Source of the DNA: Bacteroidales bacterium Barb4
Lineage (GTDB): Bacteria; Bacteroidota; Bacteroidia; Bacteroidales; Tannerellaceae
Assembly (NCBI GenBank): GCA_001657575.1
Contig: LBCX01000001.1
Coordinates: 1-64,000 of the forward strand
Reading direction: 5' to 3'
Length of the DNA stretch: 64,000 nucleotides
In this document: piece by piece, positions 18,455 through 29,140 of the stretch
Layout: each line of letters opens with the position of its first letter
Position numbering within the stretch: the stretch's first letter is position 1
Translations under genes and position numbers: made by a program
Notes under the pieces: generated by a model
The model's database searches: none
The model's input: the letters and a program-made list of their open reading frames with translations, nothing else
What the model was told of the DNA's origin: nothing

Positions 18455-19656
18455 GAAAATTAAAAACCACAAAAGTAACGTTGCGCTTTCGGATGCTTGA
18501 CACAGGCAAGGAAACCTTGTATCTTGATTATTATCCTGCCGTTTACAATCCGCAAACGGGAAAGGAAACCCGTCGGGAGTATTTAGGCATGTACGTTGTT
18601 CCGCTGCAAAACCGCAAAGGCGAATTGCACACGAACAGGGACGGCACCCACAAATACAACGAGGCAGACCGTGAAACAATCCGCCTTGCCGATATTATCA
18701 AAGCCAACCGGCAGAACGAATTAAGCAAGGCGGAGATATATACCGATCAGGAAGCGGAACTGTTAAAAGCCAAAGAGCGCGGCAAAGGTGACTTCATTAC
18801 TTACTTCCAGGACATGGGAAAAGACAAAAGGGATTCCAATTACTGCAGCTGGCAATCGGCATTAAAATATATCCGAGCCTATACATTGAAGTCCGATGGC
18901 AGGGAAACCAAACGATTTTGCGATATTGACCTGCTTTGGTGCGAACGCTACCGTGACTTCCTGCTGAACGTTCAATCACACCGAAGCGACAAAACTCAAC
19001 TTTCAAACAATACGGCAGCCGCCTATTTTGTCAAATTCAAAATAGCATTAAAGTCTGCATACAAATACGGTTATATCTCCAAAGACATCAATGCCGATCT
19101 GAAGAGCATCAGGGAAAAGGAAACCCGCAGGGAATTCCTTACGCTTGACGAACTGAAAATATTGGCAGGCACACCCTGCACAAATCCAGTATTGAAACGT
19201 GCCACCCTGTTCTCCGCCCTGACCGGCTTAAGGCATTCCGACATACGCAAAATGCGTTGGGGAGAAATAACAGACAATAACGGACTATATACACTAAAAT
19301 ACACCATTCAGAAAACAGGAAAATACGAAGAGTTGCCCGTATCGGAACAAGCCATACATCTATGCGGGGAAAGGCGCAGTCCGCCGGATATTGTATTTGA
19401 GGGTTTTAAATATTCCGCTTACGCCAACAAGGCATTGGCTCAGTGGCTGGGTGCGGCAGGCATTATCCGGAACGTTACGTTCCATTGCTTCAGGCATACA
19501 TTCGCCACCCTCCAATTAGCAAGCGGAACACAGATTACCACCATTCAGAAAATGTTGGGACATAAGGATATTGGCACGACAATGGTGTATGCCAAAACAC
19601 TGGAGGAAGCAAAAAGAGAAGCAGCAAACAAATACAAATATTTTAAATACAAATAA
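18451..19656 (+). CDS. Tyrosine recombinase/integrase
   Basis: A 401-residue integrase of the Bacteroidetes type with an N-terminal arm-binding domain, a SAM-like core-binding domain (GDFITYFQDMG...) and a C-terminal catalytic domain. Catalytic residues visible are Arg in ALTGLRHSDIRKMRW, HxxR in HCFRHTFATLQL, His in LGHKDIGTT and Tyr in MVYAKT. It probably catalyses integration and excision of the element that starts after mnmE. Its ATG overlaps the upstream HTH gene by four bases. I could not identify the attachment sites. Confidence 0.9.
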   Translation: MRKLKTTKVTLRFRMLDTGKETLYLDYYPAVYNPQTGKETRREYLGMYVVPLQNRKGELHTNRDGTHKYNEADRETIRLADIIKANRQNELSKAEIYTDQEAELLKAKERGKGDFITYFQDMGKDKRDSNYCSWQSALKYIRAYTLKSDGRETKRFCDIDLLWCERYRDFLLNVQSHRSDKTQLSNNTAAAYFVKFKIALKSAYKYGYISKDINADLKSIREKETRREFLTLDELKILAGTPCTNPVLKRATLFSALTGLRHSDIRKMRWGEITDNNGLYTLKYTIQKTGKYEELPVSEQAIHLCGERRSPPDIVFEGFKYSAYANKALAQWLGAAGIIRNVTFHCFRHTFATLQLASGTQITTIQKMLGHKDIGTTMVYAKTLEEAKREAANKYKYFKYK

Positions 19657-19658
19657 TT

Positions 19659-20000
19659 ATGACTAAGGAAGAAGCATTGGAAAGTATATCAGAGATAGAA
19701 CTTGAAGTGAACTCCCATCTGTATTCCGTTTTTAATGGTAGTAATCCTATTAGCGAAAATTCAATAGATTTAGTTGATAATTTAGTTAACTATGTGTTAT
19801 TAAGTAGCGATAATGATGTGAAAAATAAACTTATTGAATTAAAACCTTATTTTGTTCACTTACAAAGTGATGTAAAGAAGCGAGAATTCTATTTACCGTC
19901 CTTTTATTACGTACCACAACGACCCTTGCAAGGCGATAAGGAAGGCAATATGGAATATGAAAAAGATATATTGAGTATCAGAAAAAATGGCGGATTTTGA
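19659..20000 (+). CDS. Hypothetical protein of the integrative element
   Basis: A 113-residue acidic, AT-rich protein with no recognised domain. It begins three bases after the integrase stop and overlaps the next gene by 14 bases, so it belongs to the integrase operon. The sequence is predicted mostly helical. Function unknown. Confidence 0.55.
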   Translation: MTKEEALESISEIELEVNSHLYSVFNGSNPISENSIDLVDNLVNYVLLSSDNDVKNKLIELKPYFVHLQSDVKKREFYLPSFYYVPQRPLQGDKEGNMEYEKDILSIRKNGGF

Positions 20001-20424
20001 AGCCGACAGATTGATTAAAAAAGGATTGTATCTTGAAGACTATGAGAAAACAAAATCAATAGACTTGCAAAAAATTCAAACGGCAATTGAGAGTATAGAT
20101 AAATTAGCAAATGAAAATATGGATGAGCAACCTAAGACATCAAAAGGAGGAACAATGAAAGTAACTACTCAGGTGATGGAAATATTATTGAAAAAATCAG
20201 GAGTAGATTCTTCAAATGCCGATAAAACTAAAATAGCAACGTTTATTTCGTATATAACCGGAAATAGTGAAAATACTATTCGAACGCATCTTTCAAAGCA
20301 TGACGAATTTACGTCTGCTCAGAAGGATGAGATTGAGAAAGTAAATAAAATGCTTAAAGATTTGAATATTGAGGAAACATTGAAATACAATAAAATTGGT
20401 GAGCGAAAAAATGTAAAACATTAA
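19987..20424 (+). CDS. Hypothetical protein, possible RteC-like C-terminal domain
   Basis: A 145-residue protein. The C-terminal half (about 55-135: KIATFISYITGNSENTIRTHLSK followed by EIEKVNKMLKDLN) resembles the end of RteC-like and related proteins encoded next to integrases in Bacteroides mobile elements. This is a weak pattern match from memory, not a search. The gene overlaps its upstream neighbour and is followed by a terminator, so it ends the integrase operon. Confidence 0.5.
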   Translation: MADFEADRLIKKGLYLEDYEKTKSIDLQKIQTAIESIDKLANENMDEQPKTSKGGTMKVTTQVMEILLKKSGVDSSNADKTKIATFISYITGNSENTIRTHLSKHDEFTSAQKDEIEKVNKMLKDLNIEETLKYNKIGERKNVKH

Positions 20425-20506
20425 TAAACAGAAACAAATATAATAATAAGTAAATCTGTAAGGGTTACAGTAAGGGGTTACACCCTTATTCTATATATTC
20501 TTTTGC

Positions 20507-20538
20507 ACCGCTATCTTATATCAAGGTAGCGGTTTTTT
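20507..20538 (+). terminator. Terminator of the integrase operon
   Basis: ACCGCTA...TAGCGGT stem followed by TTTTT, about 80 bases after the last gene of the operon. Confidence 0.75.
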
Positions 20539-20591
20539 ATTTCCTGCCGGGCAGAGATAGAAGACTTAAACAAATGCCCCATAATAAATTT

Positions 20592-20933
20592 ATGAATGAA
20601 AACATTACATTAGAGACTATGCCTAAAGCATTGGCATATCTCATTGGTAAAGTTGAAGCATTGGAGGGATTTTTGAAAGCACAGGAAAAATCTCCTGTCC
20701 CTGCTACGGATTGTTGGATGAACATTGATGAACTGAGGGAATATTTACCCGACAAACCCGCAAAGGCAACTATCTACGGTTGGGTAAACAACCGTCAAAT
20801 TCCTCATCACAAAGGAGGCAAAAAGCTGCGCTTTCTTCAATCAGAAATAGATAAATGGTTATCTGCCGGAAAGCGGAAAAGCGAAAGCGAATTAGCCATG
20901 GAAGCAGAAAAATATTGTCAAACCAAAAGATGA
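20592..20933 (+). CDS. Excisionase-like helix-turn-helix protein
   Basis: A 113-residue DNA-binding protein of the HTH_17/excisionase type found in Bacteroidetes mobile elements. Residues about 42-90 (MNIDELREYLPDKPAKATIY, WVNNRQIPHHKGGKKLRFL) form the winged HTH, preceded by a helical segment with a KVEALEGFLKAQ heptad pattern. The ATG at 20592 (MNENITLET) is chosen over 20574. It probably promotes excision or regulates the following rep-like gene. Confidence 0.75.
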   Translation: MNENITLETMPKALAYLIGKVEALEGFLKAQEKSPVPATDCWMNIDELREYLPDKPAKATIYGWVNNRQIPHHKGGKKLRFLQSEIDKWLSAGKRKSESELAMEAEKYCQTKR

Positions 20934-21026
20934 AGAAAGGATAAGCTGCAGGAACACTTTTATCATAAGGTGTTCCTGCAATAAGCTGTATTTTTCTCAT
21001 GGCTTAGTAATCAAAGTCACTATTTT

Positions 21027-22321
21027 ATGTTTGATAAAATTTGTTTAGAAGCACGTCAATCCGATTATCCGGATATTAATTTCCGTACCATAATATTCCA
21101 AAGGTTTAAGTATGTCACGAAAGGCAAATCCATCATTGTCTATATAAAAAGTCCCAACCCAAACGGCAGCAATGATGCGAAAATAACCGTAACATCGGAT
21201 AGGATGAAAATTGAATTTTCACCTTGGAAATGGTACAAGGGATTCAATCTTGAACCGTTTACGTACAGGGATTTAATAACTGCTACGGAAATGATTCAGG
21301 ATAAAATAGGTATCCCGCTAAACAAGTTTACTCTTAAATGGCTTGAAATAGCTGTTAATATGCAGATGGAAAACCCTCCCTTTGTTTACTACGAATATCT
21401 TGACGAGCTGAAGCCCTACCCGGAACGCAAGCCCACCGTAGCAATATTAAAGAAGAAACACTTTACTATACAAAGACGACAATACATTTAGTGTTTTATG
21501 ATAAAATCGCCCATGCCCAAAGCGTGAAATACCCCATTCCCGAGCAGTATAAAAAACAACATTGGTTGAGAATGGAATTAAGCCTTCAGTCCGAAGTTAA
21601 AATTAAAGAAATATTCGGACATGATGTAACGTGGGAAATGTTAAGAAGTCCCAAGTTCTTTATACAGGCAGGAGAATTGCTCCTGAAATTTTATGAAGGT
21701 ATTCATAAGCAAGGTTTCCTATTCGATGTGGAACGACTTAAAAACATTGACGATATAAATAGGGATGACTTACTGCATATTGTTTATCCGTTATTGAAAC
21801 GCAGTATATACATTGCTCAAAAATGTAAAGATATAAACAAAAAGGAGGCCTTCAACTATCGGAATAATATAGCTCCGTTTGATACGGATACTTCGAACAG
21901 ATTCTTAGCAGAACTTGAGCAGAAAATAGAAAACGCCATATTACTTTACCGGGACGGGATAGATGAAATCAGGTTCGGGAGGTCAAAAAAAGAAATGGCA
22001 GCAACGCAGGAACATGCAGTAGCTCTCAATGCAGAAAAAGTAAAAGAAACTGCAAATGCCGTCACAGACGGCGCAACAACGGTAGAGGAAGAATGCCTGA
22101 TTATCCATCATTATGTTGGAAAAGGCGTTTCAATTGAATATTATACCGATGAGAAAGGCAGGTTTTTCAAATTTACTTATTATCATGGAGCATTGTTGGA
22201 TACAATATACATGTATGAAAACAAAGAGGCAGTATGTAATCCACAGCTACTACGCGGCATCCCGTTGCAACAAAAACCTGATACCAAAGCAATGAAGAAA
22301 GTGAATGCCAGGCATTTTTGA
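21027..22321 (+). pseudogene. Frameshifted replication-initiation-like protein
   Basis: Two frames, 21027-21491 and 21491-22321, read as one protein of about 430 residues if one A is restored in the run near 21450: the first frame ends LKKKHFTIQRRQYI, whereas the other reads KEETLYY...FYDKIAHA across the same bases. The joined protein resembles phage/plasmid gene II/X-type replication initiators (FYDKI, LRMELSL and a helical C-terminus); family assignment is from memory and moderate. It sits beside an excisionase-like gene and an iteron-like array, which fits a Rep role. It appears inactivated unless the shift is programmed or an assembly error. Confidence 0.6.
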
Positions 22322-22347
22322 AAAGGTACAAACTTTTGTCTGTGTAA

Positions 22348-22868
22348 TCTCCCTGAATACCCTTCAAGAAAGGAACCTAATTCCCCTTATTATAGGAAAA
22401 CGATACAAAAGTTCCGGATTCTAATGCAGTAGTATTATACCCCCGATTAGGTTCCATTATCTTAATTTCATTCGCATGAGTCAGGATACCGTTACAACGA
22501 TTTGCTTGCATGAAAGCAGTATTTCATGCCGGACAGGGAACCTAATTGGGGGGTAATAGACCTCGGAACAGGTTTCCGATTGTCCATGCATACTTTTTTG
22601 TAACCTTTTTAACGGAGAAAAACAATGGTTTTTTCTCCCTGAATATTCTTAAGAAAGGAAGCTAATTTCCCTTATTATAGGGAAACGATACAGAAGTTCT
22701 GGATTCTAATGCAAAGATATTGTACCCCCGATTAGGTTCCACTATCCTAATTTCATTCGTATGAGTTAGGATACCGTTACAACGATTCGCTTGTATGAAG
22801 ACGGTATTTCATGTCGGATAAGGAACCTAATTTGGGGGTAATAGACCCGGAGCAGGTTTTCGAACACC
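22348..22868. repeat. Two 286-bp direct repeats with iteron-like motifs
   Basis: Two imperfect copies start at 22351 and 22637 (CCCTGAAT). Each has three copies of GGAACCTAAT-type motifs: direct at 22372, inverted at 22441 (CCCCGATTAGGTTCC) and direct at 22537 (GGAACCTAATTGGGGG); equivalents lie at 22658, 22727 and 22823. They follow the Rep-like gene directly, so a replication origin or nicking/transfer site is plausible. No coding frame is supported. Confidence 0.75.
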
Positions 22869-22902
22869 ACATGGCGGGTCTGTACCGGCTCTGTGTACGC
22901 TA

Positions 22903-22934
22903 AACGCCTGATTTTCAATTGAAAATCAGGCGTT
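22903..22934. repeat. Perfect 32-bp palindrome
   Basis: AACGCCTGATTTTCAA followed by its exact reverse complement with no spacer. It ends where homology to HsdS begins, so it may mark an element boundary, a recombination site or a bidirectional terminator. Confidence 0.8.
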
Positions 22935-23966
22935 ATTGTTAGTTGTGCTGGGACAATAGGAGAAACATACATTATGCCACGTAATATTCAGAAAGGAATT
23001 ATTAATCAGGCATTAATGAGAATGAAACTCTACAATAATCAAATAGCACCTTTTTATTTGATGTATTTTGATTTCGTTTTAAAGAATGAAGCAATAAAAC
23101 AAGGGAAAGGAACAGCAATTAAAAATATTCCTCCTTTTGATGTTCTTAAACAATTTTTAATTCCCATTCCATCTTTAAATGAGAAAAAGCGTATTATATC
23201 GTCCTTAGAAGAAATAGAAAATAAAATAGACGAAGTAAAAAATAATAAAGACGAAATTTTTGATTTAATCAAACAAACCAAATCCAAAGTCCTTGACCTT
23301 GCCATTCGAGGTAAACTTGTATTGCATGACTCTAACGATGAGCCTGCATCAGTTTTGTTGAAAAAGATTAAGATAGAGCAGAAAAAGATAGGAAAAAAAG
23401 CTGCAGAAGTTTCTGATATTTCACATTATCCGTTTGTGGTGCCAGATAGTTGGGTATGGTGTCAAGGCGAAGACTGTCTCATATCAATGGAAAGTAAAAA
23501 ACCAAAAGGAGATACTTTTGGATATATTGATATTGATGCCATTGACAATAAATCGCATAGTATATCTTCTTCTAAAAAAATAAGAGTTTGCGATGCTCCG
23601 AGTCGTGCTTCTCGAAAGGTTCACATTGGAGATGTGTTATTTTCAATGGTAAGACCTTACTTAGAAAATATAGCATATGTTGATAAGAAATATTCAGAAT
23701 GTATTGCATCTACTGGCTTTTTTGTTTGTACTCCCAATAATAACATATTACAACCTAAGTATTTATTCTTCTTGATGATTTCATCGTATGTGATAAATGG
23801 ATTGAATAATTTTATGAAAGGCGATAATTCTCCATCTATTAATAATGAAAATATTACATCTTTTTTATATCCAATCCCCCCTTTGTGCGAACAAACGCGT
23901 ATTGTAAAACAAATAGAAACAATATTTAATCAATTAGATGCAATTGAGCAATCAATAAAAGCGTAG
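22932..23966 (+). pseudogene. hsdS: 5'-truncated HsdS, silent specificity cassette
   Basis: A type I restriction specificity subunit lacking its start and most of the first target-recognition domain. HsdS-like sequence is open from about 22932 (IVSCAGTIGE, upstream of the first ATG at 22974) and continues through the central conserved spacer (KSKVLDLAIRGKLV...DEPASVLL) and a complete second recognition domain ending IPPLCEQTRIVKQIET. It faces the full-length hsdS across a recombinase gene and shares an inverted repeat with it. The likely role is a donor of alternative specificity domains by inversion. Confidence 0.8.
23278..23320 (+). repeat. Inverted repeat arm 1 (hsdS inversion site)
   Basis: These 43 bases are the reverse complement of 25522-25564 with one mismatch. 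They encode the SKVLDLAIRGKLV spacer in both hsdS copies. A related, more diverged copy in the same orientation as arm 2 lies at about 26310-26350 in the hsdS 5' end. Confidence 0.8.
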
Positions 23967-23987
23967 GTGATTGAGCCCTACGCTTTT
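23957..23987. terminator. Bidirectional terminator between hsdS cassette and recombinase
   Basis: AAAAGCGTAGG, eight-base loop, CCCTACGCTTTT. The stem includes the stop of the partial hsdS and lies between two convergent genes. Confidence 0.8.
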
Positions 23988-23999
23988 ATCATTATCCCA

Positions 24000-24764
24000 C
24001 TACCATGTAACAATCTTATCAACAATCATTTGTTGTTCACTTGCGGTTCTTCGCAAATAAATTCGTGTCGTTTCAATGCTTTCATGGCCCATTAAATCAG
24101 CAAGTAGAGCAATGTCATTGAATTTATCCAAGAAATTCTTAGCAAAACGATGACGGAAAGAATGAGGATAAATCACTTTGGTGTTTAATCCGTATTTTTC
24201 GGCAAAATGTTTGAGTTGTTGCGAAATACCTCTTGCTGTAATTCGTTCGCCAAAACGATTGCGGAAGATATATCCCGAAGAAAAACTTTTTTCTTTCAGC
24301 CATTTTGTTGCTTCTTCCCGAAGTTTTTTAGGAATATAAAGCCTGCGAACCTTTCCGCCTTTGGTGTACATATCCAAATAACCGGTTTCAACATGTTCTG
24401 CCTTTATTTGTAGTAATTCACTAATTCTCGCACCGGTTGCCGTCAGAAACCAAACTACAAAATACCATTCGATATGTCCATCGCTTTTTAGTTTGGTTTT
24501 CATGAACTTGTAATCTGCATCGCTGACTACATTTTCGAGGAAGTTTTTTTGCTGCACTTTCACGAATTTGAGTTTCAAACGTTCTTTGCTGATAAATTCA
24601 AGGTATTTATTCAATGCCTGCAATCGCAAATTGACCGTTTGCGGTTTGAAATGTTCTATCAAATAGCCTTTATAAGCTAAAAGATTTTCTTTGTCAATCT
24701 TTTCATACTGAGTAAGAAAATGATTGATTGTCCACACATAAGATGTGACCGTACTCTTAGACAA
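24000..24764 (-). CDS. Tyrosine recombinase, probable hsdS invertase
   Basis: A 254-residue tyrosine recombinase with Arg in ATGARISELL, Lys in TKGGKVRR, HxxR in PHSFRHRF, His in GHESIETT and Tyr in RIYLRR. Its place between oppositely oriented hsdS copies matches DNA invertases that shuffle specificity subunits in Bacteroides. The frame begins at TTG (24764). In-frame homologous-looking codons (FQKFLEKSN) continue upstream to an ATG at 24803, but a TAA at 24792-24794 interrupts them. Either the TTG is used or the N-terminus has a nonsense mutation. Confidence 0.8.
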   Translation of the reverse strand: MSKSTVTSYVWTINHFLTQYEKIDKENLLAYKGYLIEHFKPQTVNLRLQALNKYLEFISKERLKLKFVKVQQKNFLENVVSDADYKFMKTKLKSDGHIEWYFVVWFLTATGARISELLQIKAEHVETGYLDMYTKGGKVRRLYIPKKLREEATKWLKEKSFSSGYIFRNRFGERITARGISQQLKHFAEKYGLNTKVIYPHSFRHRFAKNFLDKFNDIALLADLMGHESIETTRIYLRRTASEQQMIVDKIVTW

Positions 24765-24856
24765 GTTACTCTTTTCAAGGAATTTCTGAAATTATGTTAC
24801 CATATTCTTTTGATATTTAAAAGTTTATGGAAACAAAAGTACTTTATGAATAAGAC

Positions 24857-26380
24857 CTAGATGTTATTTTGAATGCTATCCAGTATTTGAAACGTAGTTT
24901 CAATTTTTTTTACAATGCGTTTTTGTTCTTCCAAAGGTGGAATAAGAATACTGAAATTTCCTAACACAACAGTATTGATATTTGCAATGTTCGTAGTTTG
25001 TGTTGAGCCATTGGCAAATAAACCTTTGCCAAACATGCTTCGTAATAGATAGAAAATATATTTACTATCAATTTGTTGTGTTCGTATAACCATAACGAAT
25101 CCCCCAAATGTCATTTCTTGTTGAACGGTTTCAACGTATGAAGTTTTCCCAACTAATTCTCTGGAATTAGCAGTGGACATTATTATATCACCATCCCTCA
25201 ATAATTTTGTTGAATTGTTTTTTATGTATTTCTTGTCAATGTACCATAAGTCATCCAATTCTAAAATCTCTTGCACATTTGCTGTTCTTACACATGCAAT
25301 AGAATCACAGGATTTACTCATTTGTTTAGCTGAAGATGGAAAGGTTATTCCTCTTTCATAAACGCATATATCTGATAATTGAGCAATTATCCATCCCCTT
25401 GGCAACTCTGGATAATGTGAATTATCGAAAGTATTTTCGACCTTCTTCCCTGCCTTTTTCTGCTCTGCTCTAATTCTTTCCAACAAAATGGATGCAGGCT
25501 CATCGTTCGAGTCTTGAAGAACAAGTTTACCTCGAATGGCGAGGTCAAGGACTTTGGATTTGGATTGCTTGATGACTTGTTCTAAAGACTGTTTGTTTTC
25601 TTCAAGATTATCAATTATGGTAAAAGCATCTTCAATTATAGAAACAATACGTTTTTGCTCAGATAAAGAGGGAATCGGTATAATAGTTTTTAAGGAAGTC
25701 TCAATAGACAACTTTGGCTGTGCCACTTGATGAAAACGAGAAATAAATCGTTCCTGAACAAATTGGGTAGAAATACAATACATGAGATAAATCTTATCAA
25801 TACTTATTGAGGTTAATTTGACGGCATTTTCTGTCAGATTCATCCCATCGAACATAGTGGGAATAATTCCTACCGCACCTATTGTTCCGGCAATAGTTAG
25901 ATATCAATCATCTTTATTTATTGTGTAGTTTTTTATAGCTTCATAAACATCATCATCAATATACTTTAATCCATCAGTAAGGATAGTATTATTTTTCATA
26001 TCCGTTACACGAATATAAATATGATTCGTTTTTCCTTTAACAAAAGTTCTACCACTTGGAATTCGCTTCCCTCCTTTAATCTGGCATAGATTTCCTAACC
26101 TGCACCATGCCCAACTCTCCGGCACTTCAAACGGAATCTCATCCTCAATACATTTCACCGTTCCATCTGCGAACTTCTGATAATGGGATTTATCTTCACC
26201 ACGAAAAATAAACGATTCATTCTTATCTCGCTTGATTTTCTTTTCCTTGATTAACCGCTCTTTTTCGGCACGAATTTTCTCAACAAGCACCGATGCAGGT
26301 TCATCATTGGGGTCTTGCGGAACAAGTTTGCCACGAATGGCGAGGTCTAATATCTTTTGACGTAATTGCTTTGTATTCAT
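24857..26380 (-). pseudogene. hsdS: HsdS with in-frame TGA stop
   Basis: A type I specificity subunit of about 507 codons that should direct HsdM and HsdR to a bipartite DNA site. The first 158 codons (MNTKQLRQKILDLAIRGKL to INKDD) end in TGA at 25904-25906; the same frame continues YLTIAGTIGAVG and on through the central spacer and second recognition domain to IPPLEEQKRIVKKIET. The expected residue is Leu (TTA or TTG), so one substitution explains the stop. Truncation leaves half a recognition unit. Inversion with the partner cassette could replace the 3' part but not all of the first domain. Confidence 0.85.
25522..25564 (-). repeat. Inverted repeat arm 2 (hsdS inversion site)
   Basis: Partner of 23278-23320 with 42 of 43 bases matching in inverted orientation. 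Recombination between them would flip about 2.2 kb including the recombinase gene. Confidence 0.8.
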
Positions 26381-26480
26381 TTTTTAAAAGTAATGAAATG
26401 TATATTTTCTATACATATAAATTTGTCATATATAGGAAATGGCTATTTTCTTTACCTATCAGATTCTCATGTATCAAAAA

Positions 26481-26592
26481 TTGGAGTTTTTGACACTTGA
26501 TATTATTGTCAGGTGTCAATAATTGGAGTTTTTGACACTTGATGTTATTGTCAGGTGTCAATAATCGGCTTTTTTGACACCTGATGTTATTG
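26481..26592. repeat. 42-bp tandem repeats upstream of hsdS
   Basis: About 2.7 units with a 42-bp period (starts at 26481, 26523 and 26565). Each contains the dyad TGACAC...GTGTCA separated by about 16 bases. The array spans the fic stop codon and lies about 100 bases before the hsdS start, a position suited to operators or an attenuator for hsdS. Confidence 0.8.
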
Positions 26593-27678
26593 TAGTGGAA
26601 TTTCATTAACATTTGCTAAGTATGTAAATAGTTCATTGTTAATGTAATAACTTTCTTTCCAGATTTTTTGTTTATCTAAAATTCCCATTTTTGTCAGCTC
26701 ATCTAAGTAACGTATTGCAGTTGATTTGCTAATATTCAAATCTGCCATCATAAAATCAATTTTTGTGTAGGGATATTTGAAAAGACTGTTTAACAAATCC
26801 TGACTGTAAATTTTGGGCAATTCTGTCCTGATTTTGTGCTTTTGCGTCTGCATGAGTGTTTTTATGCCTTGAATGATTCTTATTGTTTGTCGAGAGGTTT
26901 GCTCAATACCATCCAGCATAAACAATATCCACTCTTCCCAAGCATTTTCGGTTCTTACTTTCTGTAACAAAGAATAATACGCTCCTTTATTTTGATTGAT
27001 GAACCGACTTAGGTAGAGAACAGGAATATCCAATAGATTTTCGTTTACCAAATAAAGAATATTGATAATTCGTCCGGTTCTCCTATTGCCATCATAAAAT
27101 GGGTGGATGCTTTCAAACTGGTGATGAATAATCGCCAATTTTACCAATGGGTCTAAATTCGATAGTGTTTCGTCATTGATAAATTGCTCAAGATTCTGCA
27201 TATAATGCACAATCTCGTCATGATTTTGTGGCGGGGTATAAACCGTTTCACCTGTTCGCTCATTTTTTAGTTCTGTTCCCGGCAATTTTCGAAAACCGGC
27301 TCTTGTTTCTTCTAAAATAGACTGAATATCAATAATTTGATTTAATGTCAAGAGACCGTTTTTCTTCATATCTTCAAAGCCTGACAAAAGTGCATGAGCG
27401 TAGTTATAGACTTCTTTCGTAGCAACAGTTTTAAATTTTTTAGCAGCATAATCAGATTGAAACAGCTCATCTTGTGTTGTGATGATATTTTCAATTTCCG
27501 AACTGTCTTTCGCTTCTTGCAGGGCAAGCGTATTTATCAAAATACGCTCATTAGGAATGCTTAACGTTACGCCTTTCATTTCGGCAAGTGCACTACGTGC
27601 CGATGCAAGTTTCTTTAATATCGACCTTGTTTCAATTTCCCCTTGTAATGGGAGCATCTGTATTTGATATGCGCTCAT
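26587..27678 (-). CDS. Fic family protein (class II) within the R-M operon
   Basis: A 363-residue Fic-domain protein from the ATG at 27678; a longer 375-residue form from 27714 would overlap hsdM. In the longer numbering, the inhibitory helix motif SSEIEN is at 71-76, the active-site loop HPFYDGNRRTGR at 204-215, and a C-terminal winged-helix-like region at about 310-375 (NISKSTAIRYLDELTKMGIL). Fic enzymes usually AMPylate proteins; the loop here has GNRR in place of the common GNGR. The gene lies between hsdM and hsdS in the same direction. Target unknown. Confidence 0.85.
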   Translation of the reverse strand: MSAYQIQMLPLQGEIETRSILKKLASARSALAEMKGVTLSIPNERILINTLALQEAKDSSEIENIITTQDELFQSDYAAKKFKTVATKEVYNYAHALLSGFEDMKKNGLLTLNQIIDIQSILEETRAGFRKLPGTELKNERTGETVYTPPQNHDEIVHYMQNLEQFINDETLSNLDPLVKLAIIHHQFESIHPFYDGNRRTGRIINILYLVNENLLDIPVLYLSRFINQNKGAYYSLLQKVRTENAWEEWILFMLDGIEQTSRQTIRIIQGIKTLMQTQKHKIRTELPKIYSQDLLNSLFKYPYTKIDFMMADLNISKSTAIRYLDELTKMGILDKQKIWKESYYINNELFTYLANVNEIPLQ

Positions 27679-27694
27679 AGTATTTATTTTTATT

Positions 27695-29140
<1,446 letters not shown>

